From: UBA3071 sp965369635
GTDB taxonomy: Bacteria > Chloroflexota > Anaerolineae > UBA3071
Direction of reading: 5' to 3'
Length of the DNA stretch: 6,752 nucleotides
NCBI GenBank assembly: GCA_965369635.1
Contig: CBDURC010000167.1
Coordinates: 1-6,752 of the forward strand
Position 1 is the first letter of the stretch. Every line of letters starts with the position of its first letter. Under the pieces are notes generated by a model. It searched no databases. It saw only the letters and a list, made by a program, of their open reading frames with translations, and was not told the origin of the DNA. Position numbers and translations under genes: made by a program. This document shows positions 1 to 5,651 of this stretch, one piece after another.

Positions 1-480
1 CACTGGCTTGCTGCTGATATGGGCCTTGCACTCGGACATGAAATTCCAGAGTTCGATGCCGTCGTACCCCTGCACGTTCCAGTCCACCCAGGGGAATTCC
101 TTGGAGAAGTAGCGGCTGTGGCGCTCGATGGGGTGGGCCAGGAAGCTCAGGCCGCCCTGAGCAGAAACGGCATCAATGAGCGCTTGAGGTTCTTTCGCAT
201 AATGAAACACCTCCCGCTCTATCCCCGCCACCAGCAGGTGGTTTACCTCCGGCTCTCGCTCGTTGTCGTTCACCTCCTCGCCTACCAGCAGCAGTACGGA
301 ACCGCGCCAGCCGTCCGGCTCGGATACCAGAGCGTTGTGATCGGTGGGGATGATGAAGTCCAGCCGCGCTTCCTCAGCGGCGCGGACCACCTCTTCGAAG
401 CTGCCGCTGCCATCAGAGTAGGTGGTGTGGAAGTGAATGTGGCCGGAGTACTCGCGCCACAGCGTGTCAGTTGGTTTCAT
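1..480 (-). CDS. PHP-domain metallohydrolase (N-terminal part; 3' end off the left edge)
   Basis: The minus strand reads open from 480 to base 1 (160 codons, no stop), so the gene is cut by the window edge. It matches the PHP (polymerase and histidinol phosphatase) fold, a trinuclear-metal phosphoesterase domain. Visible motifs are HIHFHTTYSDGS (H16 and H18 as metal ligands, D23), PTDHN (D47, H48), GEEV (E68/E69), NHLL (H81), and LAHP (H116). The GIELWN segment near residue 141 fits the later part of such domains. PHP proteins of this stand-alone type cleave phosphate esters, often nucleotide or histidinol-phosphate-like substrates; the substrate here cannot be told. The start is uncertain: in-frame ATGs lie at 480, 489, 498 and 507 within an 18-bp tandem repeat, and none has a good ribosome site. 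I chose 480 because the motif order needs nothing upstream. It lies downstream of trmI on the same strand and is probably co-transcribed. Confidence 0.85.
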   Translation of the reverse strand, partial: MKPTDTLWREYSGHIHFHTTYSDGSGSFEEVVRAAEEARLDFIIPTDHNALVSEPDGWRGSVLLLVGEEVNDNEREPEVNHLLVAGIEREVFHYAKEPQALIDAVSAQGGLSFLAHPIERHSRYFSKEFPWVDWNVQGYDGIELWNFMSECKAHISSKPV

Positions 481-510
481 CTGTTCCATTGGCTTCATCT
501 GTTCCATCGG
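473..510. repeat. 18-bp-period tandem repeat, left copies (at the PHP gene start)
   Basis: Two tandem near-identical 20-mers, overlapping by 2 bases, occupy 473-492 and 491-510 (GGYTTCATCTGTTCCATYGG on the plus strand). They differ from each other at two positions. On the minus strand they read ATG GAA CAG ATG AAR CC, which creates four in-frame ATG codons before the PHP protein. A third copy is at 669-688. Confidence 0.85.
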
Positions 511-534
511 TGTAGCTGCTCAGCCAGCCAGGAA

Positions 535-635
535 TTGGACACGGATCAACACGGATTCGACGGATATACACAGATACATCCTGAGAAATCCGCGAGAATC
601 CGTCCAATCCGTGGGAATCCGCGTCCCATATCCAG
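535..635. repeat. Intergenic block of ATCCGYG/CGGAT-type short repeats
   Basis: The stretch is built of short recurring words: ACGGATCAAC, ACGGATTCGA, CGGATATACA, then AATCCGCG, AATCCGTCC, AATCCGTGGG and AATCCGCG. It carries no credible reading frame. From memory, intergenic repeats of this 'ATCCGTGTTGATCCGTGTCC' style are dispersed in Chloroflexota, Planctomycetota and other environmental genomes. I cannot verify copy number from one window. Confidence 0.65.
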
Positions 636-659
636 TCCTTTGGGCAGCAGCCTGAGATG

Positions 660-1541
660 TTACCCATCGGTTTCATCTGTTCCATCGGCTTCGTCGGCTG
701 ACTGCCTTTTGGCTACGGGAGGGTGGGGGATGCCATGCTTGGGGTCTCGGTAGCGCCAGGCGGCAGCGTCCTCCATGGCCACAGCACGGGCGAAGACAAG
801 GTAGCCCGTGTGGGCGACCAAACGATCCAGCGGCCGCAGCCGTGCGGCGATTGGCTTGTAGGGCCGCAGAAGCAACTCCTCGACGGCGACGTGCACGAAG
901 CCGTGCTGTTCCAGGGCGGCGATGAGCTGGCTGACCTGATTCGTGGTGGGCATGATACTGCCGAAGAAGCCGCCGGGCTTCAGCGCCTCCCGTGCCTGCG
1001 CTAGATACCTCCAGGGCTCTCGCAGATCGAGGAAACAGGCGTCAACATCTCGCTCGCTGAAGCCTGCGGCGATGTCGGCCAATTGCAGATCGACATAATC
1101 GAGCAGCCCGACGCGCTCCAGGTTGCGGCGGGCCAGGGCCAGCATCTTGGAACGCTCCTCGTAGGAGTAGACTCGCCCGTGAGGCATCACGGCGCGCGCC
1201 AACGCCAGCGTGAGCCCACCGCTGCCGGTGCCCGCTTCCACGACGCGACGACCTGGGTAGCAGTTGAGCCGCATAATGATATGGGCGGCGTCTTTGGGGA
1301 AGATGATCTGCGTGATCCGCCGGATCTTCTGTATGAGGTCATGAGTGGAGGGCTCGAGGGCCAGGAAGGGATGGCCGATCTGAGTGCGCACCGTGCGCCC
1401 CAGCGGCTGTCCGATGAGCTCATCGTGGTGCAGCAGGCCGCGGTGGGTATGCCACTCGCCTCCGGGTTCGAGTCGGATCAAGAAGCGCTTGCGATCATCG
1501 CTGATGAGCAGGACGAGATCGCCAGCCTGGGCGATAGTCAT
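660..1541 (-). CDS. trmI: tRNA (adenine-58-N1)-methyltransferase TrmI
   Basis: This is a 293-aa TrmI/GCD14-family enzyme that uses S-adenosylmethionine to form m1A58 in the T-loop of tRNA; the bacterial form is a homotetramer. A small N-terminal beta domain (about residues 1-65) precedes a Rossmann methyltransferase domain. The SAM-binding motif I is VVEAGTGSGGLTLALA (100-115, with E102). The acidic post-I region is VYSYEER (124-130), and the substrate-side motif is FLDLREPW (170-177, with D171). LKPGGFFGSIMPTTNQV (187-203) follows, and the family signature HTGYLVFAR is at 244-252. The ATG at 1541 is preceded by GAGGTGA (1551-1545) at good spacing. The last dozen or so residues (after about 278, SADEADGTDETDG) have no counterpart in the fold. 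They are translated from a copy of the repeat at 669-697, which suggests that repeat insertion changed the natural stop. Confidence 0.93.
   Translation of the reverse strand: MTIAQAGDLVLLISDDRKRFLIRLEPGGEWHTHRGLLHHDELIGQPLGRTVRTQIGHPFLALEPSTHDLIQKIRRITQIIFPKDAAHIIMRLNCYPGRRVVEAGTGSGGLTLALARAVMPHGRVYSYEERSKMLALARRNLERVGLLDYVDLQLADIAAGFSERDVDACFLDLREPWRYLAQAREALKPGGFFGSIMPTTNQVSQLIAALEQHGFVHVAVEELLLRPYKPIAARLRPLDRLVAHTGYLVFARAVAMEDAAAWRYRDPKHGIPHPPVAKRQSADEADGTDETDG
669..697. repeat. 18-bp-period repeat, right copy (inside the trmI 3' end)
   Basis: Positions 669-688 repeat the 20-mer seen at 473-510, differing by one base from each left copy, and are followed by a degenerate further unit (CGGCTTCGTCGG, 687-698). 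It lies inside trmI and encodes the DEADGTDETDG tail. With the left copies it brackets the ATCCG block, so the three look like parts of one compound repeat element of about 225 bp. Confidence 0.8.
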
Positions 1542-1607
1542 CGGTCACCTCGTGACGAAAGCTTCGGGGCCATCGGGGGCCTTTGAGGGGAAGGTTTGTC
1601 CCCTCGG

Positions 1608-1669
1608 CAGGTACCAGGTATCAGGTATCGGTGATCAGGAACACCCTGACCAGTGACACCTGGTACCTG
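1608..1669. repeat. Inverted repeat in the predicted trmI 5' UTR
   Basis: CAGGTACCAGGTATCA (1608-1623) and TGACACCTGGTACCTG (1654-1669) are inverted complements matching at 15 of 16 positions, separated by 30 bp. Extra GGTATCGGT/ACCTGA words nearby show the same vocabulary. In RNA this would form a stable stem at the very 5' end of the trmI message. It could equally be a copy of a dispersed intergenic repeat. Confidence 0.75.
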
Positions 1670-1673
1670 ACCG

Positions 1674-1702
1674 ATTATACCTGATCGCGAGCTTTGACGC
1701 AA
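1674..1702 (-). promoter_or_regulatory. Sigma70-type promoter for trmI
   Basis: On the minus strand a perfect -10 TATAAT (1679-1674) lies 17 bp downstream of a weaker -35 TTGCGT (1702-1697). Transcription would begin near 1667, giving a leader of about 125 nt before the trmI ATG. The predicted 5' end coincides with one arm of the inverted repeat at 1608-1669. Confidence 0.6.
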
Positions 1703-1773
1703 CCTGTGATGGTAGGCGGTGTTTTCCTCTATAGGTGAGGGATAGGTGGGTGGATGCAGTGCGCGACAAAGTG

Positions 1774-1784
1774 GATATCATATC
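1774..1784. promoter_or_regulatory. Possible operator palindrome next to the cstA -35
   Basis: GATAT-C-ATATC is a perfect 11-bp palindrome ending at the base before the -35 box of the cstA promoter. Two direct ATAGGTGRGG words lie further up at 1731-1740 and 1742-1751. Position suits a regulator site, but an 11-bp palindrome alone is weak evidence. Confidence 0.3.
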
Positions 1785-1813
1785 TTGACGGGAAACGCAT
1801 TGAGTGGTACAAT
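1785..1813 (+). promoter_or_regulatory. Sigma70-type promoter with extended -10 for the cstA operon
   Basis: TTGACG (1785-1790) is separated by exactly 17 bp from TACAAT (1808-1813). A TG one base before the -10 (1805-1806) gives an extended -10. Start of transcription is expected near 1820. I see no equally good promoter closer to cstA, so the message would carry a leader of about 385 nt. Confidence 0.65.
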
Positions 1814-1819
1814 ATGAGT

Positions 1820-2204
1820 GCATTCGCGCTCATAGCAAAGCTCCCAGGTCCATCCTCGGATCGTCAAGGCTGGGCCCGAGAAGGACAACGGGAGTTTCGC
1901 GGCTTCGCACTTCCCACGGTGCGCTGAGATTGTGCTGTGGCCTGTCAGGTAAGGCGTGCGGCTTCAGCGGGAGATCGGCATGCCAGATGGGAAGCCAGTT
2001 GCTTCTTCCTTGGAAGGTAGTGCGGAAGGGAGTGCAGACAGGATGCTTTGTGCGCACCCTTATCGCACTCGTCTTCTGAAGGGGCAACGTTCTGAGAAAG
2101 GGGGTGGTCAACGCAGAATAGGGATTGACGCTCGATAGTCGGAAGTGTGTTTCGTTGGGTCTTCAATCCGAGTATTGACTCTTCTCACAAAGGAGCAAAA
2201 GACA
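1820..2204 (+). other. Long structured untranslated leader of cstA (candidate regulatory RNA)
   Basis: No convincing protein is encoded here. The 5' part can fold into a long compound hairpin: AAGCTCCC (1838-1845) with GGGAGTTT (1890-1897, including a G-U pair), GTCC (1848-1851) with GGAC (1883-1886), and CTCGG (1855-1859) with CCGAG (1876-1880), all nested. Further possible stems are CCAC/GTGG (1914-1917 with 1937-1940, enclosing GCGC/GTGC), GGCTTC/GAAGCC (1960-1965 with 1991-1996), and CTTC/GAAG (2005-2008 with 2013-2016). I do not recognise a known riboswitch class, RNase P, tmRNA, 6S or SRP RNA. It may be a regulatory leader or a separate small RNA; stems were found by eye, without energy calculation. 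Confidence 0.4.
2189..2195 (+). promoter_or_regulatory. Ribosome binding site fixing the cstA start
   Basis: AAAGGAG stands 9 nt before the ATG at 2205. The reading frame is open further upstream to a GTG at 2145, but that start has no ribosome site and would add 20 residues before the first membrane helix. Confidence 0.8.
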
Positions 2205-3884
2205 ATGAACGCTGTTCTTGTGTTGGTAATCGGTGCTCTGGGCATCGGCCTGGGCTACGGCTGGTACGCACGGCGCATTGATCGTGACATCGTGCGTCCC
2301 GACCCGAAGAAGGCGACTCCGGCCAAGATGTACATGGACGGTGTGGACTTCACGCCAACCGGTCGCAACGTGCTCTTCGGCTACCAGTTCAAATCCATCG
2401 CTGCGCTGGGGCCTATCGGTGGCCCCATTGTGGCGGCTCAGTGGGGGTGGCTCCCGGGGTTGCTGTGGATCATCCTCGGCACGTTCCTCATCGGCTGGGT
2501 GCAGGATTACGCCAGTATCATCGTGCCCATGCGCTCCGATGGGGACACTTTCGGCGCTCTGAGTTACAAGCTCATCTCGCCTCGTGCCCGTAGCATCCTG
2601 CTCATCTTCATCTACCTCTACCTGCTGTTGATCATGGGCGCCTTTGGCCAGGTCATCGGCATCAACTTCCTGTCCCTTCCTGGTGTACCCTTTGGTGTCC
2701 TCTCGGTGATCTTGATGGGCCTCCTGGCCGGACAGATGACCTACAAGTGGAAGCAGGACATCATCCTCACCACGGTCATCACCGTCGTCGTCTCCTTCTT
2801 AGGCATCTGGCTGGGGCAGACGACGGCCATCAGCGGCATTTTCGAGGGGCTCAACAACGCGCTTGGAGCAGGTGGGGTCAAGTACTTCTGGTCTATCGTC
2901 TTCGCCGTGATCTGCTATCTGGGCGCGGTGCTCCCCATCTGGCGCTGGGCGCAGCCCACCAACTACGTCTCCTTCTGGATCGTGGCCTTGGGGATGTTGG
3001 GCGGGGTCATCGGCCTGCTCGTTTGGCGTCCTTCCTTCGGCGACTTCCCGGCCTTCACCGGGTGGACGGTCGCGGGGTTGGGGCCGCTGTGGCCGATCCT
3101 CTTCGTCACCATCGCCTGCGGCGCCGTCTCTGGCTGGCACAGCCTGGTGTCCAGTTCCGGCACCGCGCGGCAGATCGAGCGGGAGCCTGATGCGCTGCCG
3201 GTCGGCGGCGGCGCCATGTTCATGGAGATGGGGCTGGCCTTGCTCTCCTTGCTGACCGCCACCGCCGCCACCGGTGGGTGGGAGGCCTACAAGGAAGCAT
3301 TCGCCGCTGGCAAGTTCGGCGTCTTCGCCGTGGGGCTGGCCAACTTCCTGAGCCACATCGGCATCCCCCTGTCCTTCGGGAAAGCCTATGGCTTTGTCTT
3401 CCTGACTATCATGGGCTTGACCATCTGCTACCTGGTGGTGCGCTTCATGCGCGTGGCCAGCGCCGAGTTCCTGGGCGACACCATCCCGGCGCTGAAGAAC
3501 ATGCACGTCGGTGCCATCGTGGCCCTGATCCTCTCCCTCATCGTCATCTGGACCGGCGTGTGGCAGACGATTTGGGTGCTCTTCGGCGGAGCCAACCAGA
3601 TGATGGCCTCTCTGGCCTTGTTGATCGTCACCCTCTGGTTTATGTCCCAGGGGAAGAAGTACGCCTGGACCTTATGGCCCGGTGTCTTCATGTACGTTAC
3701 CACCATCGCAGCCCTGGGCTACACAGGCATCAAGGCTCTCATGGCTGCCTTCGCTGGCACGAAGGTCACCGGGAACATCATCGCTGGCGTCATCGCCCTG
3801 GTACTGATTGCCTGCGCGCTCATCCTGGGTTACGATGGCGCGAAGGCCCTCAGGCGCAAGGGCGAGGCTGTTCCGGCAAAATAG
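2205..3884 (+). CDS. cstA: CstA family carbon-starvation transporter (pyruvate/peptide uptake)
   Basis: This 559-aa polytopic inner-membrane protein belongs to the CstA family. In E. coli CstA and its paralogue BtsT import pyruvate, and peptide uptake has also been proposed. The first helix is residues 1-20 and many hydrophobic helices follow to about 543. Family hallmarks are GYQFKSIAALGPIGGPIVA (59-77), ACGAVSGWHSLVSSSGTARQ (304-323) and LFGGANQMMASLALL (459-473). It is shorter than the roughly 700-residue E. coli protein and closer to shorter CstA forms; nothing looks truncated, and the C-terminus is a short basic cytosolic tail (ALRRKGEAVPAK). The start at 2205 is chosen for its ribosome site. 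It is first in a same-strand run with two small proteins and two ATPases, beginning 114 nt after its stop. The transported substrate here is inferred only from the family. Confidence 0.93.
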   Translation: MNAVLVLVIGALGIGLGYGWYARRIDRDIVRPDPKKATPAKMYMDGVDFTPTGRNVLFGYQFKSIAALGPIGGPIVAAQWGWLPGLLWIILGTFLIGWVQDYASIIVPMRSDGDTFGALSYKLISPRARSILLIFIYLYLLLIMGAFGQVIGINFLSLPGVPFGVLSVILMGLLAGQMTYKWKQDIILTTVITVVVSFLGIWLGQTTAISGIFEGLNNALGAGGVKYFWSIVFAVICYLGAVLPIWRWAQPTNYVSFWIVALGMLGGVIGLLVWRPSFGDFPAFTGWTVAGLGPLWPILFVTIACGAVSGWHSLVSSSGTARQIEREPDALPVGGGAMFMEMGLALLSLLTATAATGGWEAYKEAFAAGKFGVFAVGLANFLSHIGIPLSFGKAYGFVFLTIMGLTICYLVVRFMRVASAEFLGDTIPALKNMHVGAIVALILSLIVIWTGVWQTIWVLFGGANQMMASLALLIVTLWFMSQGKKYAWTLWPGVFMYVTTIAALGYTGIKALMAAFAGTKVTGNIIAGVIALVLIACALILGYDGAKALRRKGEAVPAK

Positions 3885-3897
3885 GCTGCTTAATCCC

Positions 3898-3922
3898 GTA
3901 TGCGAAGTGTAGTACCGCATAC
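3898..3922 (+). other. Small intercistronic hairpin after cstA
   Basis: GTATGCG (3898-3904) and CGCATAC (3916-3922) form a perfect 7-bp inverted repeat with an 11-nt loop, 13 nt after the cstA stop. It has no U-tract, so mRNA processing or 3'-end protection is likelier than termination. Confidence 0.5.
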
Positions 3923-3928
3923 CAGGTG

Positions 3929-3955
3929 ATGGGAGGGGCTAGCCGCCCCTCCCAT
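3929..3955 (+). terminator. GC-rich intercistronic hairpin (attenuator or weak terminator)
   Basis: ATGGGAGGGGC (3929-3939) pairs perfectly with GCCCCTCCCAT (3945-3955) around a 5-nt loop. The stem is strong enough for a terminator but TTGTCC follows rather than a run of T. It probably lowers, rather than ends, transcription into the downstream genes, or caps the 3' end of a cstA-only message. Confidence 0.5.
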
Positions 3956-3987
3956 TGTCCTCAAAGCGGCACCCAGGTTGGGCGACA

Positions 3988-3993
3988 AGAGGA
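3988..3993 (+). promoter_or_regulatory. Ribosome binding site fixing the first small gene's start
   Basis: AGAGGA lies 5 nt before the GTG at 3999. The alternative TTG at 3978, in the same frame, has no ribosome site. The GTG choice also gives a gap-free alignment with the paralogue. Confidence 0.65.
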
Positions 3994-3998
3994 TCAGG

Positions 3999-4277
3999 GT
4001 GAAAATCCCCAAGAGTGTCGGTGACAAGATACGCCATGCTGCACACACCGCAGGCGAAATCTTCTACGGCATGACCATCTTCGACTGGGTACGTGGCCTG
4101 CGGCAGCAGCGGGGGGAGATAGAGCGCCTCTTTGTCCTCATCACCTTCGGCGACATCATCGGCCTGCCTATCCTGCCGCCCTACTACACCCTGCGCCTCC
4201 TGCCCTACGTCATCCCCTCGCTCAACCGCTGGAAGCGAGGTTTGCTGCGCGAACGCGACCTGACTGAGCTGGCCTAG
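3999..4277 (+). CDS. Small membrane-associated protein, paralogue A
   Basis: I do not recognise a named family. The 92-aa product begins with a basic, mixed region (MKIPKSVGDKIRHAAH), then EIFYGMTIFDW (20-30). A hydrophobic, proline-containing stretch spans about 44-73, with the segments LFVLITFGD (44-52), GLPILPPYY (55-63) and LRLLPYVIP (65-73). A basic tail, WKRGLLRERDLT (78-89), follows. This suggests one membrane span or re-entrant hairpin with a cytosolic charged C-terminus. It aligns without gaps to the next gene's product: about 44 of 92 identities, 34 of 48 over residues 42-89. The start is GTG at 3999 by ribosome site; TTG at 3978 would add 7 residues. Position between cstA and two ArsA-like ATPases suggests a partner of one or both. 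A recalled likeness of the YGM-x3-D segment to the CstA partner YbdD/YjiX is possible but unproven. Confidence 0.8.
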   Translation: MKIPKSVGDKIRHAAHTAGEIFYGMTIFDWVRGLRQQRGEIERLFVLITFGDIIGLPILPPYYTLRLLPYVIPSLNRWKRGLLRERDLTELA

Positions 4278-4342
4278 TTGATCGAAGGGGTGGATTGAAC
4301 CTAGAATGAAGTCCTGGAGCGAAGTCACATTCGATCTGTCTG

Positions 4343-4348
4343 AAGGAG
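4343..4348 (+). promoter_or_regulatory. Ribosome binding site fixing the second small gene's start
   Basis: AAGGAG stands 5 nt before the ATG at 4354. The longer in-frame ATG at 4306 lacks any such site. Confidence 0.85.
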
Positions 4349-4353
4349 ACAAA

Positions 4354-4635
4354 ATGAGCGGAGAAGAAAAAGGAGAAGGCGCACTGAAGCGGTTCGGCCG
4401 TTCGGCCAAAGAGTTCCTTTACGGCATGGCCGGCCACGACATGACTCGCTTCGCGCTGAAGACACGCGGCAGCCTGGAGCACCTGTTCATCCTCATCACC
4501 ATGGGTGATCTGCTGGGCATCCCCATCCTGCCTCCCTACTACTCGCTGCGCTTGCTGCCCTACGTCGTGCCGCAGATCAGCACCTGGAAGCGGCGCATGT
4601 TGCGCGAGCGCGACCTGACCGACGCGCTGGCGTGA
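4354..4635 (+). CDS. Small membrane-associated protein, paralogue B
   Basis: This 93-aa paralogue of the preceding product arose by tandem duplication. The N-terminus is MSGEEKGEGALKRFGRSAKE, more acidic at first. FLYGMAGHDM (21-30) keeps the YGM-x3-D pattern at identical positions. LFILITMGD, GIPILPPYY and LRLLPYVVP occupy 44-73, with WKRRMLRERDLT at 78-89. Conservation is very high in the hydrophobic core and charged tail and low before residue 40, as expected if the core makes shared contacts and the N-termini are specialised. An aspartate (D52) sits inside the hydrophobic stretch of both copies. The start is ATG 4354; ATG 4306 would add 16 residues absent from paralogue A. The stop TGA overlaps a possible ATG (TGATG at 4633-4637) of the next gene. 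Function unknown; context suggests a membrane docking partner for the ATPases. Confidence 0.85.
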   Translation: MSGEEKGEGALKRFGRSAKEFLYGMAGHDMTRFALKTRGSLEHLFILITMGDLLGIPILPPYYSLRLLPYVVPQISTWKRRMLRERDLTDALA

Positions 4636-4657
4636 TGCTGGTAGAAACATACCGACC

Positions 4658-4665
4658 AAAGGAGG
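4658..4665 (+). promoter_or_regulatory. Ribosome binding site of the first ATPase gene
   Basis: AAAGGAGG is a near-perfect anti-16S match, but lies only 2 nt before ATG 4668 and 5 nt before the in-frame TTG at 4671. Either could be the real start. Both are better supported than GTG 4632 or ATG 4635, which have no site and could only be used by coupling to the preceding stop. Confidence 0.7.
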
Positions 4666-4667
4666 CA

Positions 4668-5651
4668 ATGTTGTCACTCGCCAAAGTCTTTAGAGAACAC
4701 CCTAACCGTCGTTACATCGAGTTCGGCGGTAAGGGCGGATTGGGCAAGACCACCTTCTCTGCCGCCACCGCCTACTGGCTGGCCCAGCAGGGGTACAAGG
4801 TCTTGGTCTTCTCCGTAGACCCCCAGGCGTCCCTCTCCGATATCTTCGAGCGGGACATTTTTGGCAAAGGACCGGTGGAAATCATGCCCGGCCTCTTCGC
4901 CCAGGAGATTGACGCCGACCAGCGCATCAAGGAGTATCAGGACGAAATCCGCCAGAAAATCCGCGACATGTATGGACTGGATGAGATACCGGAGGAGATC
5001 GAACACTACATCCAGGCCGCCGCGGCTGAGCCGGCGATGGAGGAGAGCGCCATCTTCGATGCCGTCGTGGACATCGTCGTCGGTGAAGAATACGACTACT
5101 ACATCTACGACCTGGTGCCTCTCGGCCACGCCCTGTACTATCTGAGCATGTCCAGCGTCTACGACGAGTGGATCAGCAAGATCACCTCGCTGCGCGAGGA
5201 GATGCAGGAGTACGCACAGGTGGCGGCTATCTTGGAGCGCGACAAAGAGACGGAGGAGGACAAAATCCTCACCGAATTGCAATACATCAAGCAGCGCATC
5301 AGCACCTCCTCTAGCATTCTCACTGATAGCGAGAAGACGGCCTTTTTCTTTGTCATCACGCCGGAGCGGATGATCATCCTGGATACGCTCAAGGCAGCGA
5401 AACTATTCGCCAAATACCAGGTGCCCATCTCCGGCTACATCGTCAACCGCATCATCCCGGCGGAACTGGCCCAGCAGGACATCCCGGAGTATTTGCGGCA
5501 CCGCATTGAGATGCAGGAGGAGTATCTGAAGGAAATAGACGAGACCTTCGGCAATGAGGTGCTGACCAGCGTGCGGGAGTTTGAGCGGGACATCACTGGC
5601 CTGGAGATGATCGGCAAAGTGGCGGACGCGCTGTTCGGAGGTGAGGCATGA
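4668..5651 (+). CDS. ArsA/Get3-fold ATPase, subunit 1 (divergent switch II)
   Basis: This is a 327-aa SIMIBI-class P-loop ATPase. Numbering from ATG 4668, the deviant Walker A is GGKGGLGKTT (20-29), with the intermonomer lysine K22 and catalytic-loop lysine K27. Switch I is SVDPQASLSDIF (49-60), keeping the catalytic-type D51. Switch II should read DTAP but is DLVPLGHALYYLSM (148-161). The C-terminal A-loop region is VREFERDITGLE (302-313). Acidic helices at 80-145 form the variable cap. There are no cysteines, so it can hold neither the ArsA arsenite site nor the Get3 CxxC zinc site. The start is 4668 or TTG 4671, giving a length like the next subunit's; 4635 would add 11 residues. It overlaps the next gene by 4 nt (ATGA), implying translational coupling and fixed stoichiometry. 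The cargo is unknown; arsenic transport is unlikely. Confidence 0.88.
   Translation: MLSLAKVFREHPNRRYIEFGGKGGLGKTTFSAATAYWLAQQGYKVLVFSVDPQASLSDIFERDIFGKGPVEIMPGLFAQEIDADQRIKEYQDEIRQKIRDMYGLDEIPEEIEHYIQAAAAEPAMEESAIFDAVVDIVVGEEYDYYIYDLVPLGHALYYLSMSSVYDEWISKITSLREEMQEYAQVAAILERDKETEEDKILTELQYIKQRISTSSSILTDSEKTAFFFVITPERMIILDTLKAAKLFAKYQVPISGYIVNRIIPAELAQQDIPEYLRHRIEMQEEYLKEIDETFGNEVLTSVREFERDITGLEMIGKVADALFGGEA

Noticed and set aside
467..685. 72-codon frames on both strands across the repeat region
   Set aside because: They are open only because the 18-bp-period repeat and ATCCG words avoid stops; the products are repeat translations with no gene-like features.
473..697. Possible CRISPR array
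   Set aside because: The units are contiguous or unevenly placed, with an 18-bp period and no regular unique spacers, and no cas genes are present.
19..753. Long plus-strand reading frame of 244 codons
   Set aside because: It is antisense to the PHP-domain gene, whose minus-strand translation has clear metal-binding motifs, and it runs through the repeat block.
1923..1960. TPP-riboswitch-like CTGAGAT in the leader
   Set aside because: The required partner region (CCTGATCTGG-like) and the ACCC pairing segment are missing.
1804..2079. Possible 91-codon upstream gene before cstA
   Set aside because: It begins inside the -10 region of the predicted promoter, has no ribosome site and no recognisable protein character; the region folds as RNA instead.
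2099..2117. T-box-like word (GGGGGTGGTCAACGC) in the cstA leader
   Set aside because: The core of the T-box, TGGNACCGCG, is not matched (TGGTCAACGC) and I could not place Stem I or an antiterminator with its terminator.
2799..3506. 235-codon minus-strand frame within cstA
   Set aside because: Antisense shadow of a high-GC membrane-protein gene; the plus strand carries all CstA motifs.
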